From Cyanophora paradoxa (lineage: Eukaryota > Glaucocystophyceae > Cyanophorales > Cyanophoraceae): a DNA stretch of 64,000 nucleotides. The position numbers and the translations under genes are program-made. Of the stretch, positions 50,630 to 61,243 are shown piece after piece. A model generated the notes under the pieces. The model worked only from the letters and a program-made list of their open reading frames with translations, was not told the DNA's origin and made no database searches. Within the stretch, counting starts at the first letter, position 1; every line of letters begins with the position of its first letter. The DNA lies in assembly GCA_004431415.1 (NCBI GenBank), contig QPMI01000544.1, positions 62,001-126,000 on the forward strand, written 5' to 3'.

Positions 50630-52878
50630 TCAGAAGAGCCAGCGCTCGGGCTTGAAGGAGCTGCGGGGGAGGGATTCAGAGGGGGGGAGGGTACGGCACG
50701 CCTCATAATCCGACAGCGGAGGCCGCACGGTGTCTTGTCGGCGTCGGTGGCGGCGAAGCGGTCCTGGGGCGGGGGTACCCACGCCGGCGCGGGGGCGTCT
50801 CTCGCGCCCTCCTTCGGCGGCGCCGTCGAGTAGACGATGACCTGGGGGAGGGAGGCCAGGCATCAGCATCAAGAGATGAAAGAGCAAGGCCCTTGGCCCA
50901 TAAGATCAAGCTTAAGAATGTCGAGTTGCGTTGTTGTTAGGGCACGGAGCCCCGCTGCACTGGGCACCCGCTCTCTCTCCTGCCCCCCGGCCCCTTCATA
51001 CTTCCGTCAGGCTCGCCCGCCCGCCCGCCCGCGCGCCCACTTGCCTCGCCGCCGTTGTCGTCCAGGCGGTCGTCGTAGCGGGCGAAGCGCGGGCCCTCCG
51101 CCCGGTTCTTGCACTGCGCGGCGCGGCGCGGAAGAGGGTCAGATCCGGAGGGGGGGCGCCGAGGGAGGGCGCGGCGGGGGGAGGAGGAGGAGCAGCTCCC
51201 CGCCCCTAGGCCCTTGCCGCGGAAGGGGCAGAGGGGACGCACGCCGGGGCGGCCGTTGCAGTGGAGGTGCGGGCCGTGCGCCTCCTCCACGGCCTTCGCC
51301 GGGTCCGCCAGGGCCTTGTCCCAGCCCCGGTTCAGGGGAGGCGCAGGGCGGAGGGGAGGGGGCGGAGAACCTTCGGGTGGGCGGTGCGGTCCCGGCACAT
51401 GCAGGGCGGTACCCCCGCCGCGTCGGCCCCCTCCCCCTCCTCCGCATCGTCCGCCGCCCACACGCGGATGTGCCTGCCTCGGGTTCGGTGCCCAGTTCTT
51501 TTTGGGTGGGTACAGAAAGAAATAAACACGCACCGCTCGGAGCCGTACCCGGGGGCGAATTCCTCCTTCGATTCCAGCTCCCACCAGTCCTGCGGGGGGC
51601 GTGACGGGGGTACGGAATCGGCTGGGGGGTACCGTAGAACGCACATCGTTCTCGGGGAAATCGCTCTCGGCGTTGTCGTCTTCGGTCCTACGGGGGGGCG
51701 GAAAGCGTCGGGGACCGGGGGAGGGCGCGGCGAGGGGTACGGGTCGCACTCGCGGTGCGCGGGAACGGACAGGGCGCCATTCCGATCCTGCGAACGAAGG
51801 TGAGCCGAGCGGCGAAAGCCGCGAAGGGGGGGGGGTACGCGAACCTCCCAGTAGGAGGGCGGGCCCAGCGAGAGGTTGTCAAGCCAGCTGCGCGCCTTCT
51901 TGCGGCGGTTCATTCGGCCCTTCGGGCGCCCGCTCTGCAGGTTGTCCTCCTGTACCCCGCTCGGACCGAGCGGAGGGAAGCAGGCGCAGAGGGGTACGCA
52001 CCTCCTGCTGGAAGACGAGGGGCTCATCGGAGGGCGGGGGCGGAGACCCGGCCTCCTCGCGCCAGAGGGCCTCGTCCTTCCGCCGGACCATGGCGTACGT
52101 CCCGCCCTCCGAGCTGCGAGCGAGTTAGGCGTGGCAGAGACCACGCGAGGAGGGGGGGTACGCGACGCACCGGGAGACGAACTCGCGGAGGTCGTCGCGC
52201 TTCTCGTACATGCTCGGGATCGCGCGCGAGGCGTCCCCAGAAGGCTCCTTCCGCAGCCGCAGCGCTTCCGTCTCTTCTTGCGGCCCCGAACCCTCCGCCT
52301 CCCCGTGCGGAAATCTGCTGAGCGCGGGCGGCGTTGAGGAAGCGGCGACCGGCGATCGAATTCGAATTCGAAGCCGGGGGCACCCGTCGGCGACGCGCGT
52401 GATCATCTCTTGGTCGCCAATGGTCGAAACCTGCTCGACGAGCTCGTCGAAGTCCCCGAAATCCTCGTCGATGTCGATCTCGTCCGCAGAGCGCCCAAAG
52501 CTGAAGTCCGCATCCCCGCCCGGCCGCTGCTCGCACGAGACCTGCAGCTGCGTCGGACGAATCTGCAGCAACGTTAGAAACCGAATCTGGCTTCCCCTCG
52601 CTAGGACGTGCGCAAAGGCCGGATGGGTGGGCAGCCAGGGGAGAGCGGCAACGCACCTGGGCCACGCCGCCCTGCGAGAAGAAGCTGCGAGACGCATGGC
52701 CGGAGAAGAAGAAGCGCTGATTGGAACGGAGACGTGCACTGACGGGCCGCCGCCGCCCGGCCGCCGGAGGGACGGGACAAATCGCATGAGCGGAAGGGGC
52801 GCCGTCGCGTACGCCAGGAAGTTCTTCCCGCGTACGCTCCAGAGGCGGCGGGTGCGCGCTCACGAAGGCCGGCTGCAT
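50630..52878 (-). CDS. Unidentified multi-exon protein, possible organelle-targeted
   Basis: About ten exons in one direction, ending in SFKPERWLF and a TGA at 50632-50630. The N-terminus is rich in Arg, Ser and Phe with few acids before the first intron (RSNQRFFFSGHASRSFFS), as in mitochondrial or plastid presequences. Then come an acidic exon (DEIDIDEDFGDFDELVEQ), YEKRDDLREFVS, TYAMVRRKDEALWREEAG, a basic exon (GRPKGRMNRRKKARSW), DWWELESKEEFAPGYG, GWDKALADPAKAVEEAHG and RFARYDDRLDDNGGE. I recognise no family. Introns at 52170-52114 (57 nt) and 52001-51950 (52 nt) begin GTGCGT and carry GTACCCC; the second also ends GGGGTACAG. Smaller exon boundaries near 51000-51500 and the start codon (52878 or 52787) are uncertain. 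Confidence 0.6.
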
Positions 52879-53209
52879 GCTGGATAAGATTCTCGCCCGA
52901 AGGGCCGCGACGGCAGACGCCGGCTTCTTGCTGTCGTGCTAGCTGTTCTGAAGTCCGAATAGCTTCAGTTGAGGGCTGTGGCGAAGCCCGCAACGACGAG
53001 CTCAAAGTTTCCGGGGTACGATGCAATTCAATTTCGGCAGCGAGCGACTTCGAGAGACGGCATTGTAGCAGCGCAGCTTGCGAGGAGTGAGCAGACCTTT
53101 GACCAGCATCCAGCATTCTTCGCGGGATCCAGGACGGTGATTGAGGCCTGGCGGACCTCAGCTAGCCGGTAGCGATGTGGAGCGTCATCAGGAAGCGGCA
53201 GGGTGCGAC
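52879..53209. other. Divergent intergenic region
   Basis: About 330 bases between the starts of the unidentified gene (-) and the radial-spoke gene (+); probably holds both promoters. No distinct motif recognised. Confidence 0.4.
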
Positions 53210-54706
53210 ATGTGGAGCCTGCCGCTGACAGAGATAGCACACCGGCCGCCGCCGGGGCGCGCGGCTGACCCTCAAGCAGGTCTGGAGTATCCTCTCAACA
53301 GGGAACACGAGGAGGGTTGGAAAGAGGGAGTGAACAGACAAGATGCGTTCACGGAGAACGCGGAGCACTTCGCTCGCTTCGAGGTGGCGGCGAACCCGAA
53401 GCCGCAGGACCCGACTTCGGTCAACCTCGCCTACGGGGACTTCGCCTACCCGAAGCTCGTGCGCCGGCGCTAGCTACGACGCCGCGGCGAGCGCCCGGCG
53501 ACCCACCCGAGCCCGCCCCGCGCAGGTGCGGCAGATTGAGGACGAGCTGCTCGTCATCCGGCAGAAGGCGCTCTCGCGCCTCGCGCTCCTCACGAGGAAG
53601 TACGAGCACGTCATGAAGCTCATCGAGGCCGGTGCGCCGCCGCCGCCGCCCGCCGCCGCGCCCGCCCGCCGCCGCCGCGCCGACCGCCGCCGACCGCCGG
53701 TGCCGCAGGGGCGACGGCGGCGCTGACGCGGCTGCTGCGGGACCGGGACGCGACGGTGCGGAGGATAACGTGCGAAGCGCTTTACTACTTCGCGGAGCAC
53801 AAGCAGGGCGTCGCCGACTTCGTGGACAACTTTACGCTGGAGGCCATGCTCCCGCTCCTCCACGACGAGGACGTGGGTGTGAGGAGGCAGCTGCACGCCG
53901 CCGTGCACATGGCGAGCGCCAGCGAGCGCGGCGCGCGCCAGCTCCTGCACGCCAAGTACATGCCCACCGTCGTCGAGAAGCTCCTCTCCGACGTCGACGA
54001 CATCAAGGTGCCGCACCCGTACCCCCCGCCCGCTTCCTCCCCCGTCGCCCCGCCGACCCTCGGGGGGGGGTACAGGAGAAGCTGCTGGAGACGACGGCGC
54101 GGCTGGTGGCGTACGAGGAGGGTACGACGGCGGCCATCGCGCACAGGGGCGTACCCGCCCTCGTCTCCCTCCTCCGGCACGGGGACGCCCCCGTCCGCGA
54201 GGGGGCCGTCCGCTGCCTCGGACTCATCTGGTACCCCCCCCCTCCGCCCCGCCTGCTCCCTTCCCCGCACGCTCGAGCCCCGGCGCAGCCAGTTCAAGGA
54301 GGGCAAGCTGGCCTGCCTCGCCCCGGAGCTCGGCACGGTGCGCCTAGCCGCCCCGCCCCGCGCCCCGAGGCGCCGCGTGAACGAACGCTCGTCCGCCCGC
54401 TCTCGCGCGCAGACGAACGCGCTGGTGAACCTGCTGGAGGACCCTTCGCCCCCCGTGCGGCGCGAGGCGGCCGGCGCCCTCATGGCGACCACCATCGAGA
54501 TCCTCGGCAAGAACGAGGTACCCCCCGCAGGCCGCCTTCCCCTCAGCCAGCCGCCGCATCGCCGACCGGCGCCTTCCCAGGTCGTGTCGGCCGTGGGCGT
54601 CGTACCCCTGCTCCTCGCCCTCGTCACGAGCGAGGACACGACGGCCGCCCGCAATGCGATCCAGGTCCGCCGCGCCCCGCCACGCCCGCCCGCCCGCCTT
54701 GGTTAG
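53210..54706 (+). CDS. RSPH14: Radial spoke head 14-like armadillo protein
   Basis: Seven exons: 53210-53458, 53526-53631, 53709-54007, 54076-54230, 54289-54337, 54413-54517 and 54581-54664, giving 349 codons in one frame. The N-terminal DPTSVNLAYGDFAYPKL matches the conserved start of RSPH14/RTDR1 proteins, followed by armadillo/HEAT repeats: LTRLLRDRDATVRRITCEAL, MLPLLHDEDVGVRRQLHAA, LVSLLRHGDAPVREGAVRC, LVNLLEDPSPPVRREAAGAL and LLLALVTSEDTTAARNAIQ. Family members belong to the ciliary axoneme radial spoke. Introns are 49-77 nt with GTACCCC near the donor or GGGGGTACAG at the acceptor (54008-54075). After NAIQ the frame reads 14 Arg/Pro-rich codons to a TAG at 54704-54706, and this TAG lies inside a tRNA-like sequence. 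I would expect a further ~40-residue repeat, so the 3' end may be truncated. The start ATG is uncertain. Confidence 0.75.
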
Positions 54707-54757
54707 AGCGCATCCTTAGTAAGGATGAGGTCGGTGGTTCGAATCCGCCTAGAGGCT
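54699..54757 (+). tRNA. tRNA-Thr(AGU)-like gene lacking its 5' end
   Basis: Reads as positions ~15-73 of a tRNA: D-loop TTGGTTAGAGC, anticodon stem CATCC/GGATG with loop TTAGTAA (anticodon AGU), then a variable loop, T-arm GGTGG-TTCGAAT-CCGCC, fully paired with one T-G, and acceptor strand TAGAGGC. The expected 5' acceptor strand (GCCTCTA) and the 5' half of the D stem are missing; the sequence there is CGCCCGCCCGCC. It is either a broken copy, a tRNA-derived repeat, or part of a permuted gene. Confidence 0.55.
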
Positions 54758-54945
54758 TTTCATCCCAAGTGGATGGCTGTTCGAATCCTGACGGGCCCTC
54801 TTTTTCCAACACGCCTCCATTCATTTGGTACTACGGTAGCGCAGCGGGGAAGCTGGGCTTGCGCAACTAGTCTGGACTCTGGGGCCTGGCCAGGGCCTTT
54901 CACTGGTTCAGCTGGTAGCGCAGCGGGGAAGCGCCTATGCATATA
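54758..54945 (+). other. Further tRNA-like halves
   Basis: A second 3'-half-like string follows directly: GTTCGAATCCTGACGGGCCC (54779-54798) and then a T run (54801-54805) that could end Pol III transcription. About 110 bases on is a 5'-half-like string, GGTTCAGCTGGTAGCGCAG (54905-54923), with a partial duplicate GGTAGCGCAGCGGGGAAGC at 54834-54852. No complete cloverleaf forms within either piece alone. Confidence 0.35.
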
Positions 54946-55920
54946 TGGGCCATATGCATGTCAGCCTCGATCGGGCCCTGACTCGTGAGCTGCCAGGCTG
55001 AGTATCAGGGGTATGACAGGCCGGAAACCCTCTTTTCCAGATGTCCCAGAACTGTATGATTTTAAAAAAGGAGTTCGCGGTGTCTGAGGGGCTTCGTTTG
55101 TGCAAAAGCATGGAGCATTATACGACTAGACCCGATATCTTTGCAGCCAGGCGGCGTCTATGAACTGGGCTCCGTATGGTCGACCTTGCAACCACGCACA
55201 AGCGCTAGCACGCAGTTCTGGGCGCCGCAAGCAGCTGCGACATGAGGCGCAGGCCAAAACGCAACGTTTCAGCTAGTTAGCCCGCCGCTTAGAGTGACGA
55301 CGTCGACAGGCGGCCGCAAGGGGGGTACGCATTGCAGTCAGCAAGCACGACGTCACTCTGCGCCCGCAGACCGTCGGACTCTGCAGGCGCAGCGCTAGCA
55401 CCGCACGTGAGCAGCTGTGCGGCCGGCCGCACGCATGTGATCGTGAGCAGCTCTGCTTGAAAATCGCGAGCTCGTTATGATTAGCAGCTATAGGACGCGG
55501 AGCGGCAAGCGCACTATAGAGCTAGAACAAGTATACAGCATAAGGAATCTATATTAGCTACACGCGCGCATTTGCCGCCCTCTCGCTCGCGTGTGCACGT
55601 ACGCGTGGTCATTTGACCACACAGCATGCGCAGCATATGCATATCGCGCAGCTGCAGCTGCAACTTGCAACCGAGAGCCGGACACTTAGCAGCTCATCTA
55701 ACACTGTGAGTCGCCTTACTTTGAAGCTACATAAACTGCCTAACTTGCTCGCAGCGCTAATCCAATCGCTCTCTGTGGCGTGTGGCCAATTGGCCACACA
55801 GCAGCTGAACAGAGAAGCGAGCCTTTTCACGGCGCAACGCGATCAACCGGCGAACGAAAGCGCATGCCGGTACTAATTGCATACTTTCCTTGCTTCCTTC
55901 TCTTAAAAACCCATCAGCAG
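54946..55920. other. Intergenic, no gene recognised
   Basis: Contains GTGGTCATTTGACCACAC near 55605-55622 and GGCCAATTGGCCACACAGC near 55784-55802, a related pair of palindromes on a CACACAGC word, plus GAGCTCGTTATGA and GCATGTGATCGTGAGCAG words. No coding frame with a domain. Confidence 0.4.
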
Positions 55921-58005
55921 CGGGCCCGCCCCCCTCTCCCTGCCCCCCGGCCGCCCCGCAACCAGGTACCCCCCTTGGGCGCTCCCGGCCGGGGTCCCCC
56001 CCTAGGCTCGGCCCCTCGGGCGCGCTAGCGGCGGGCCCGCGCGCCGTCGCCGTCGCTTTAATCCTGACATCGAATTCTCGGCCGCAGTGAGCCCGCCCCT
56101 GCCCCCCGGCCGCCCCGCAACCAGGTACCCCCTTGGGCGCTGCCGGCCGGGGTCCCCCCCTAGGCTCGGCCCCTCGGGCGCGCTAGCGGCGGGCCCCGCG
56201 CGCCGTCGCCGTCGCTTTAATCCTGACATCGAATTCTCGGCCGCAGTGAGCCCGCCCCCTGCCCCCGGCCGCCCCGCAACCAGGTACCCCCTTGGGCGCT
56301 CCCGGCCGGGGTCCCCGCCTAGGCTCGGCCCCTCGGGCGCGCTAGCGGCGGGCCCCGCGCGCCGTCGCCGTCGCTTTAATCCTGACATCGAATTCTCGGC
56401 CGCAGTGAGCCCGCCCCCTGCCCCCCGGCCGCCCCGCAACCAGGTACCCCCCTTGGGCGCTCCCGGCCGGGGTCCCCCCTAGGCTCGGCCCCTCGGGCGC
56501 GCTAGCGGCGGGCCCCGCGCGCCGTCGCCGTCGCTTTAATCCTGACATCGAATTCTCGGCCGCAGTGAGCCCGCCCCCTGCCCCCGGCCGCCCCGCAACC
56601 AGGTACCCCCTTGGGCGCTCCCGGCCGGGGTCCCCCCTAGGCTCGGCCCCTCGGGCGCGCTAGCGGCGGGCCCCGCGCGCCGTCGCCGTCGCTTTAATCC
56701 TGACATCGAATTCTCGGCCGCAGTGAGCCCGCCCCCTGCCCCCCGGCCGCCCCGCAACCAGGTACCCCCCTTGGGCGCTCCCGGCCGGGGTCCCCCCTAG
56801 GCTCGGCCCTCGGGCGCGCTAGCGGCGGGCCCCGCGCGCCGTCGCCGTCGCTTTAATCCTGACATCGAATTCTCGGCCGCAGTGAGCCCGCCCCTGCCCC
56901 CCGGCCGCCCCGCAACCAGGTACCCCCTTGGGCGCTCCCGGCCGGGGTCCCCCCTAGGCTCGGCCCTCGGGCGCGCTAGCGGCGGGCCCCGCGCGCCGTC
57001 GCCGTCGCTTTAATCCTGACATCGAATTCTCGGCCGCAGTGAGCCCGCCCCTGCCCCCCGGCCGCCCCGCAACCAGGTACCCCCCTTGGGCGCTCCCGGC
57101 CGGGGTCCCCCCCTAGGCTCGGCCCCTCGGGCGCGCTAGCGGCGGGCCCCGCGCGCCGTCGCCGTCGCTTTAATCCTGACATCGAATTCTCGGCCGCAGT
57201 GAGCCCGCCCCCTGCCCCCCCGGCCGCCCCGCAACCAGGTACCCCCCTTGGGCGCTCCCGGCCGGGGTCCCCCCCTAGGCTCGGCCCCTCGGGCGCGCTA
57301 GCGGCGGGCCCCGCGCGCCGTCGCCGTCGCTTTAATCCTGACATCGAATTCTCGGCCGCAGTGAGCCCGCCCCCTGCCCCCGGCCGCCCCGCAACCAGGT
57401 ACCCCCCTTGGGCGCTGCCGGCCGGGGTCCCCCCCTAGGCTCGGCCCCTCGGGCGCGCTAGCGGCGGGCCCCGCGCGCCGTCGCCGTCGCTTTAATCCTG
57501 ACATCGAATTCTCGGCCGCAGTGAGCCCGCCCCCTGCCCCCCGGCCGCCCCGCAACCAGGTACCCCCCTTGGGCGCTCCCGGCCGGGGTCCCCCCTAGGC
57601 TCGGCCCCTCGGGCGCGCTAGCGGCGGGCCCCGCGCGCCGTCGCCGTCGCTTTAATCCTGACATCGAATTCTCGGCCGCAGTGAGCCCGCCCCTGCCCCC
57701 CGGCCGCCCCGCAACCAGGTACCCCCCTTGGGCGCTCCCGGCCGGGGTCCCCCCTAGGCTCGGCCCCTCGGGCGCGCTAGCGGCGGGCCCCGCGCGCCGT
57801 CGCCGTCGCTTTAATCCTGACATCGAATTCTCGGCCGCAGTGAGCCCGCCCCCTGCCCCCCGGCCGCCCCGCAACCAGGTACCCCCCTTGGGCGCTCCCG
57901 GCCGGGGTCCCCCCCTAGGCTCGGCCCCTCGGGCGCGCTAGCGGCGGGCCCCGCGCGCCGTCGCCGTCGCTTTAATCCTGACATCGAATTCTCGGCCGCA
58001 GAGAG
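55921..58005. repeat. Satellite of ~159-bp units, 13 copies
   Basis: GAATTCTCGGCCGCAG recurs at about 56072, 56231, 56390, 56550, 56708, 56867, 57024, 57184, 57346, 57506, 57666, 57825 and 57986: intervals 157-162 bases, mode about 159-160. Each unit has CAGGTACCCCC near one end, GGCCGGGGTCCCC, a GCGC-rich part and one AT-richer box (GCTTTAATCCTGACATCG). Units differ almost only in C/G run length. A minus-strand frame stays open for up to three units because 159 is a multiple of three; I treat it as incidental. Confidence 0.9.
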
Positions 58006-58848
58006 CCTCCCCCCCCCACCCACCCCTGCCCACCCCTCCGTTTATGTTATGATGTGAATAATGTACGAGTGAACTCTCGACGACTTCAAGGCTTTTAAGT
58101 AGCTGGCTGACGGTGCCACTGTGGTCTGTCCTAGTGGAATCGTCCGGGCATGGAGCCGTCATTCACAGTATACGTGGGGGCACTAAGCAGCACTAGCTAT
58201 ATAGGCAGCACTAGGCAGCACTGTGGCACAAAATCTAATTACTACACGCGAGTTCCAGTGAATGGGTGATATATTAGGCTTATATTAGTCTTTATAAGCG
58301 ATATACATGCTTATGTTGAGTGCTCATCGAGAGTCCAACCAAGGTCATTCATCATGATGACTGAGTTGGGTGATGATCAGTTGATGTGTTTGAGAGCTCG
58401 TTGAACGATTTATCGGATTTCCATTAAGCGGGAGGATATCCGAGCCCGATACATGGCATGTATTCTGAAAGCGCTTTTTATTGTCGTTCACATGATATGC
58501 TTGAGTCTTATTGATCTGAATTCCATCCAGAGATAATCAGCTATAAATGATCCAACCCCTCCTGTGCACCCCCCCACAACCTCGAGGCCCGCCTCTTGCC
58601 TGCCGCCCGGAGACCTCGGCTCATCTTAAAGATTCGGCATCCTCGTTCATAGTATGTTGCTTTTCAGTGCTCCGATTCGGGCGCGGGGCCTGCCCTGGGG
58701 TGGCCAGGCGCGGTTCATCGGGCCCAACACCTCATGCGCCCCCATCACTACCTTGCAATTGAGGCGGGCCTTTCGTCTTGCGCCCGGGGCCCCGGGCTCA
58801 TCTTCTACATTATATATCTCTGTTCCCCGTATTTTTGTTTCGCACAGC
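58006..58848. other. AT-richer spacer between two satellites
   Basis: Composition falls sharply after the satellite. Contains GGCAGCACTAG repeats near 58186-58215 and scattered palindromes. Part of it (58690-58800) is GC-rich again. No gene recognised. Confidence 0.45.
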
Positions 58849-59290
58849 GTTCAGGGGGCGGCGGGGGCAGGGGGGGTGGGTCCCTGCGCGCGCGGCGGTC
58901 AGACCCAGGCCATATTTAGAATCGCTATCCGTCGACGCGCGCTTGTAGGGCCCTCGCCGGGCCATCGGCTGGCGGGGAGCGCGGCCCGGGGCTCGCACCA
59001 GGGGTACCGGGTTCAGGGGGCGGCGGGGGCAGGGGGAGGGTCCCTGCGCGCGCGGCGGTCAGACCCAGGCCATATTTAGAATCGCTATCCGTCGACGCGC
59101 GCTTGTAGGGCCCTCGCCGGGCCATCGGCTGGCGGGGAGCGCGGTCCGGGGCTCGCACCAGGGGTACAGCGTTCAGGGGGCGGCGGGGGCAGGGGGTGGG
59201 TCCCTGCGCGCGCGGCGGTCAGACCCAGGCCATATTTAGAATCTCTATCCGTCGAAGCGCGCTTGTAGCGCCCTCGGCGGGCCTCGATGC
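58849..59290. repeat. Second satellite, ~160-bp unit, nearly 3 copies
   Basis: GTTCAGGGGGCGGCGGGGGC recurs at 58849, 59011 and 59171. Each unit continues with GCGCGCGGCGGTCAGACCC, CCATATTTAGAATC, a CTATCCGTCGACGCGCG stretch and CCAGGGGTAC; the third diverges after ~59270. The sequence is unrelated to the 55.9-58.0 kb satellite but the period is the same. Confidence 0.85.
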
Positions 59291-61243
59291 GCGAGATTTG
59301 AGCAGCGCGCGAGCGCGCGGGCCGGCGCCCGGGAGCGCAATTGCAAGCGCGTTGCGCGCTCGCGCAACGGAAGCCATATCGCGATCGGCGGGAGCATTGC
59401 GCGGGTGCCGGTCGCGCGCGGGTTCTCACACTGGGCCTCGAGCTCGCGCTTGCCCGCAGTCGACGTCCGCGTGGCCCGGCGCAACTGCCACCTGTGAGCA
59501 CGTGGCTCCGCTCGCGCGCTCGAGCTCGCCGCTCGCGCACAGCGCTCGCGCGCTCGCGGCGCAACAGCCAACTGTGTCGCTCGCTGAGGCTGGTTGGCTG
59601 GAAACTGCTTCGATGCATGATGTATGAGCGCACCTTCTGCCTACCGAGCTCCCGGACGAATGCTGCCGGCTTGCCGAGGGGGGGGGGGGTGGCGGGGGGT
59701 ATCAGTTCTCGCCAGCTCCCGCAGCTGACGGGGACCGCGCCGGGCCCCAGCTTGTGGCTGCAAAAGAACGCATATGCGCCGCGCATGCACGCCTTGCTCG
59801 CTAGACCCGCCGTAAGCGCCCCAGTGCTGAGCAGCACGCGGACGCCGCGACGTATATGGGATGACCACTGCTGGCGAGCTCCCGCGCATTTGCAATAGAT
59901 GTACAGCATGCCATACACCACTCCTGCTTGCATATTTACGCCCCCTGCGCCCCGCACTCGATACACACACGGCATATACATACTTCATAGGATTGGCGCA
60001 TTAGAACGCTAGTATTACCGGCCTGTCTAGCCCCTCGCAGCTGAGCGCCTGAGTCTCATGATCAGTGAGCCAGCACTAGCGCTAGCCTCGCCTCGATCGC
60101 GATGTCAGATCGACAGCTGCAGCCTGCAGCTGCATGCCGCAGTGCATGCGCATGCGCAGCGCAGGCGCCGCCGCGCGCGCGCCGCACCGGCAGCGCTAGC
60201 GGGCGCCGGGCGGCTCGTGCACGTGACCGCGCGCAAAAGCATAGCGGCTCGAGCTCGCGATCGATATCGTGGGCGCCGATTGCGCGCGCGCGCGCGCGCG
60301 CCAGCCGGCCGCAGCTTAGAATTCTTTAGCTCATGATACGCACGATCGGGCGATCGGCTCCTCGGCTTCTTAGATCAGCTCCTTCAGATTGACTAGTACT
60401 GCACGCACTAGTGCCAGCTTCAGCTGCCGCAGTGCAGCGAGTGCAAGCCGCGCGCGGCCGCGGCCGGCCGGCGGCCGTACACGTTCGCCGCGCGCAACTG
60501 CAGCTGATGCATATGATCATGACAGCTGCAGGCCGAGCTGTAGCAAGCGCTCGGCCGCGGGCATGCATATGCATGCATATGGGTTCCGGCCATGGCCAGC
60601 GATTTCAACCAGCCAGCGCTGCGGGTTTGCTTGCGATTGTACATGTACTTCTCGTTCTCGAGCTCGGCATTGCCCCCGCTCTCGGCCGCGGCCTGCATCA
60701 TACATATGGCCATGGCCCGAGACAAGCCGCGGCCGCCGTTGCCGGTGCTACGAATACGAATACAACGCTAGCTGCGCATGCAGCTGGCAATGGGGATCCC
60801 GCGGCCGACGCGCCGGCACGGAAGTCACGCGAGCTCCATGCATATGCATATGGCCACAACGTTGACGTTGATCATGATCATTACTTCATCGGCTACTTTC
60901 GCTCTGAATGGCGCGCCGGGCGCGCCCCGGAAGCTATAGAGTCCTGTGTACATGTGCCGGTATGTTGATTTGACGTTGCCGCAAGTTGCTATAGCATATA
61001 GCTAAGTATACGGCGCGGATCTTAATTAAAATTTGGCGCCGACATATGTCGCGACTGACATCCGAAAGCAGGATCGTGCGGACCTCGCGATCGACGTCGG
61101 CGTGCGGACCTCGCGATCGACGTCGGCGCAGAATCCGACGCAGCGGATGACGCGCGAATTCGAAGCTGATGCAGATGGTGCGTCATAATCAGGCAGCTGC
61201 AGCCAGCGTTGCAGTACTCGATTTCTGACTTCTAGCCGCGCGC
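59291..61243. other. Palindrome-rich DNA, no gene recognised
   Basis: Repeated alternating or self-complementary words: GCTCGCGCGCTCGAGCTCG (59511-59529), TGCATGCGCATGCGCAGCGC (60143-60162), GCGC runs at 60282-60300, GCATGCATATGCATGCATATG (60560-60580) and a duplicated GACCTCGCGATCGACGTCGG (61081, 61106). ORFs on both strands are shadows without domains. Confidence 0.4.

Noticed and set aside
56002-56439. 53-residue repeat protein encoded by the satellite (minus strand)
   Set aside because: The frame breaks after at most three units and the basic run comes from a GCC/GTC tract. Without transcripts it is better read as a satellite.
60058-60968. Several Arg/Ala/Ser-rich ORFs at 60-61 kb
   Set aside because: Overlapping on both strands in palindrome-rich DNA, no domain, no splice-linked neighbours.
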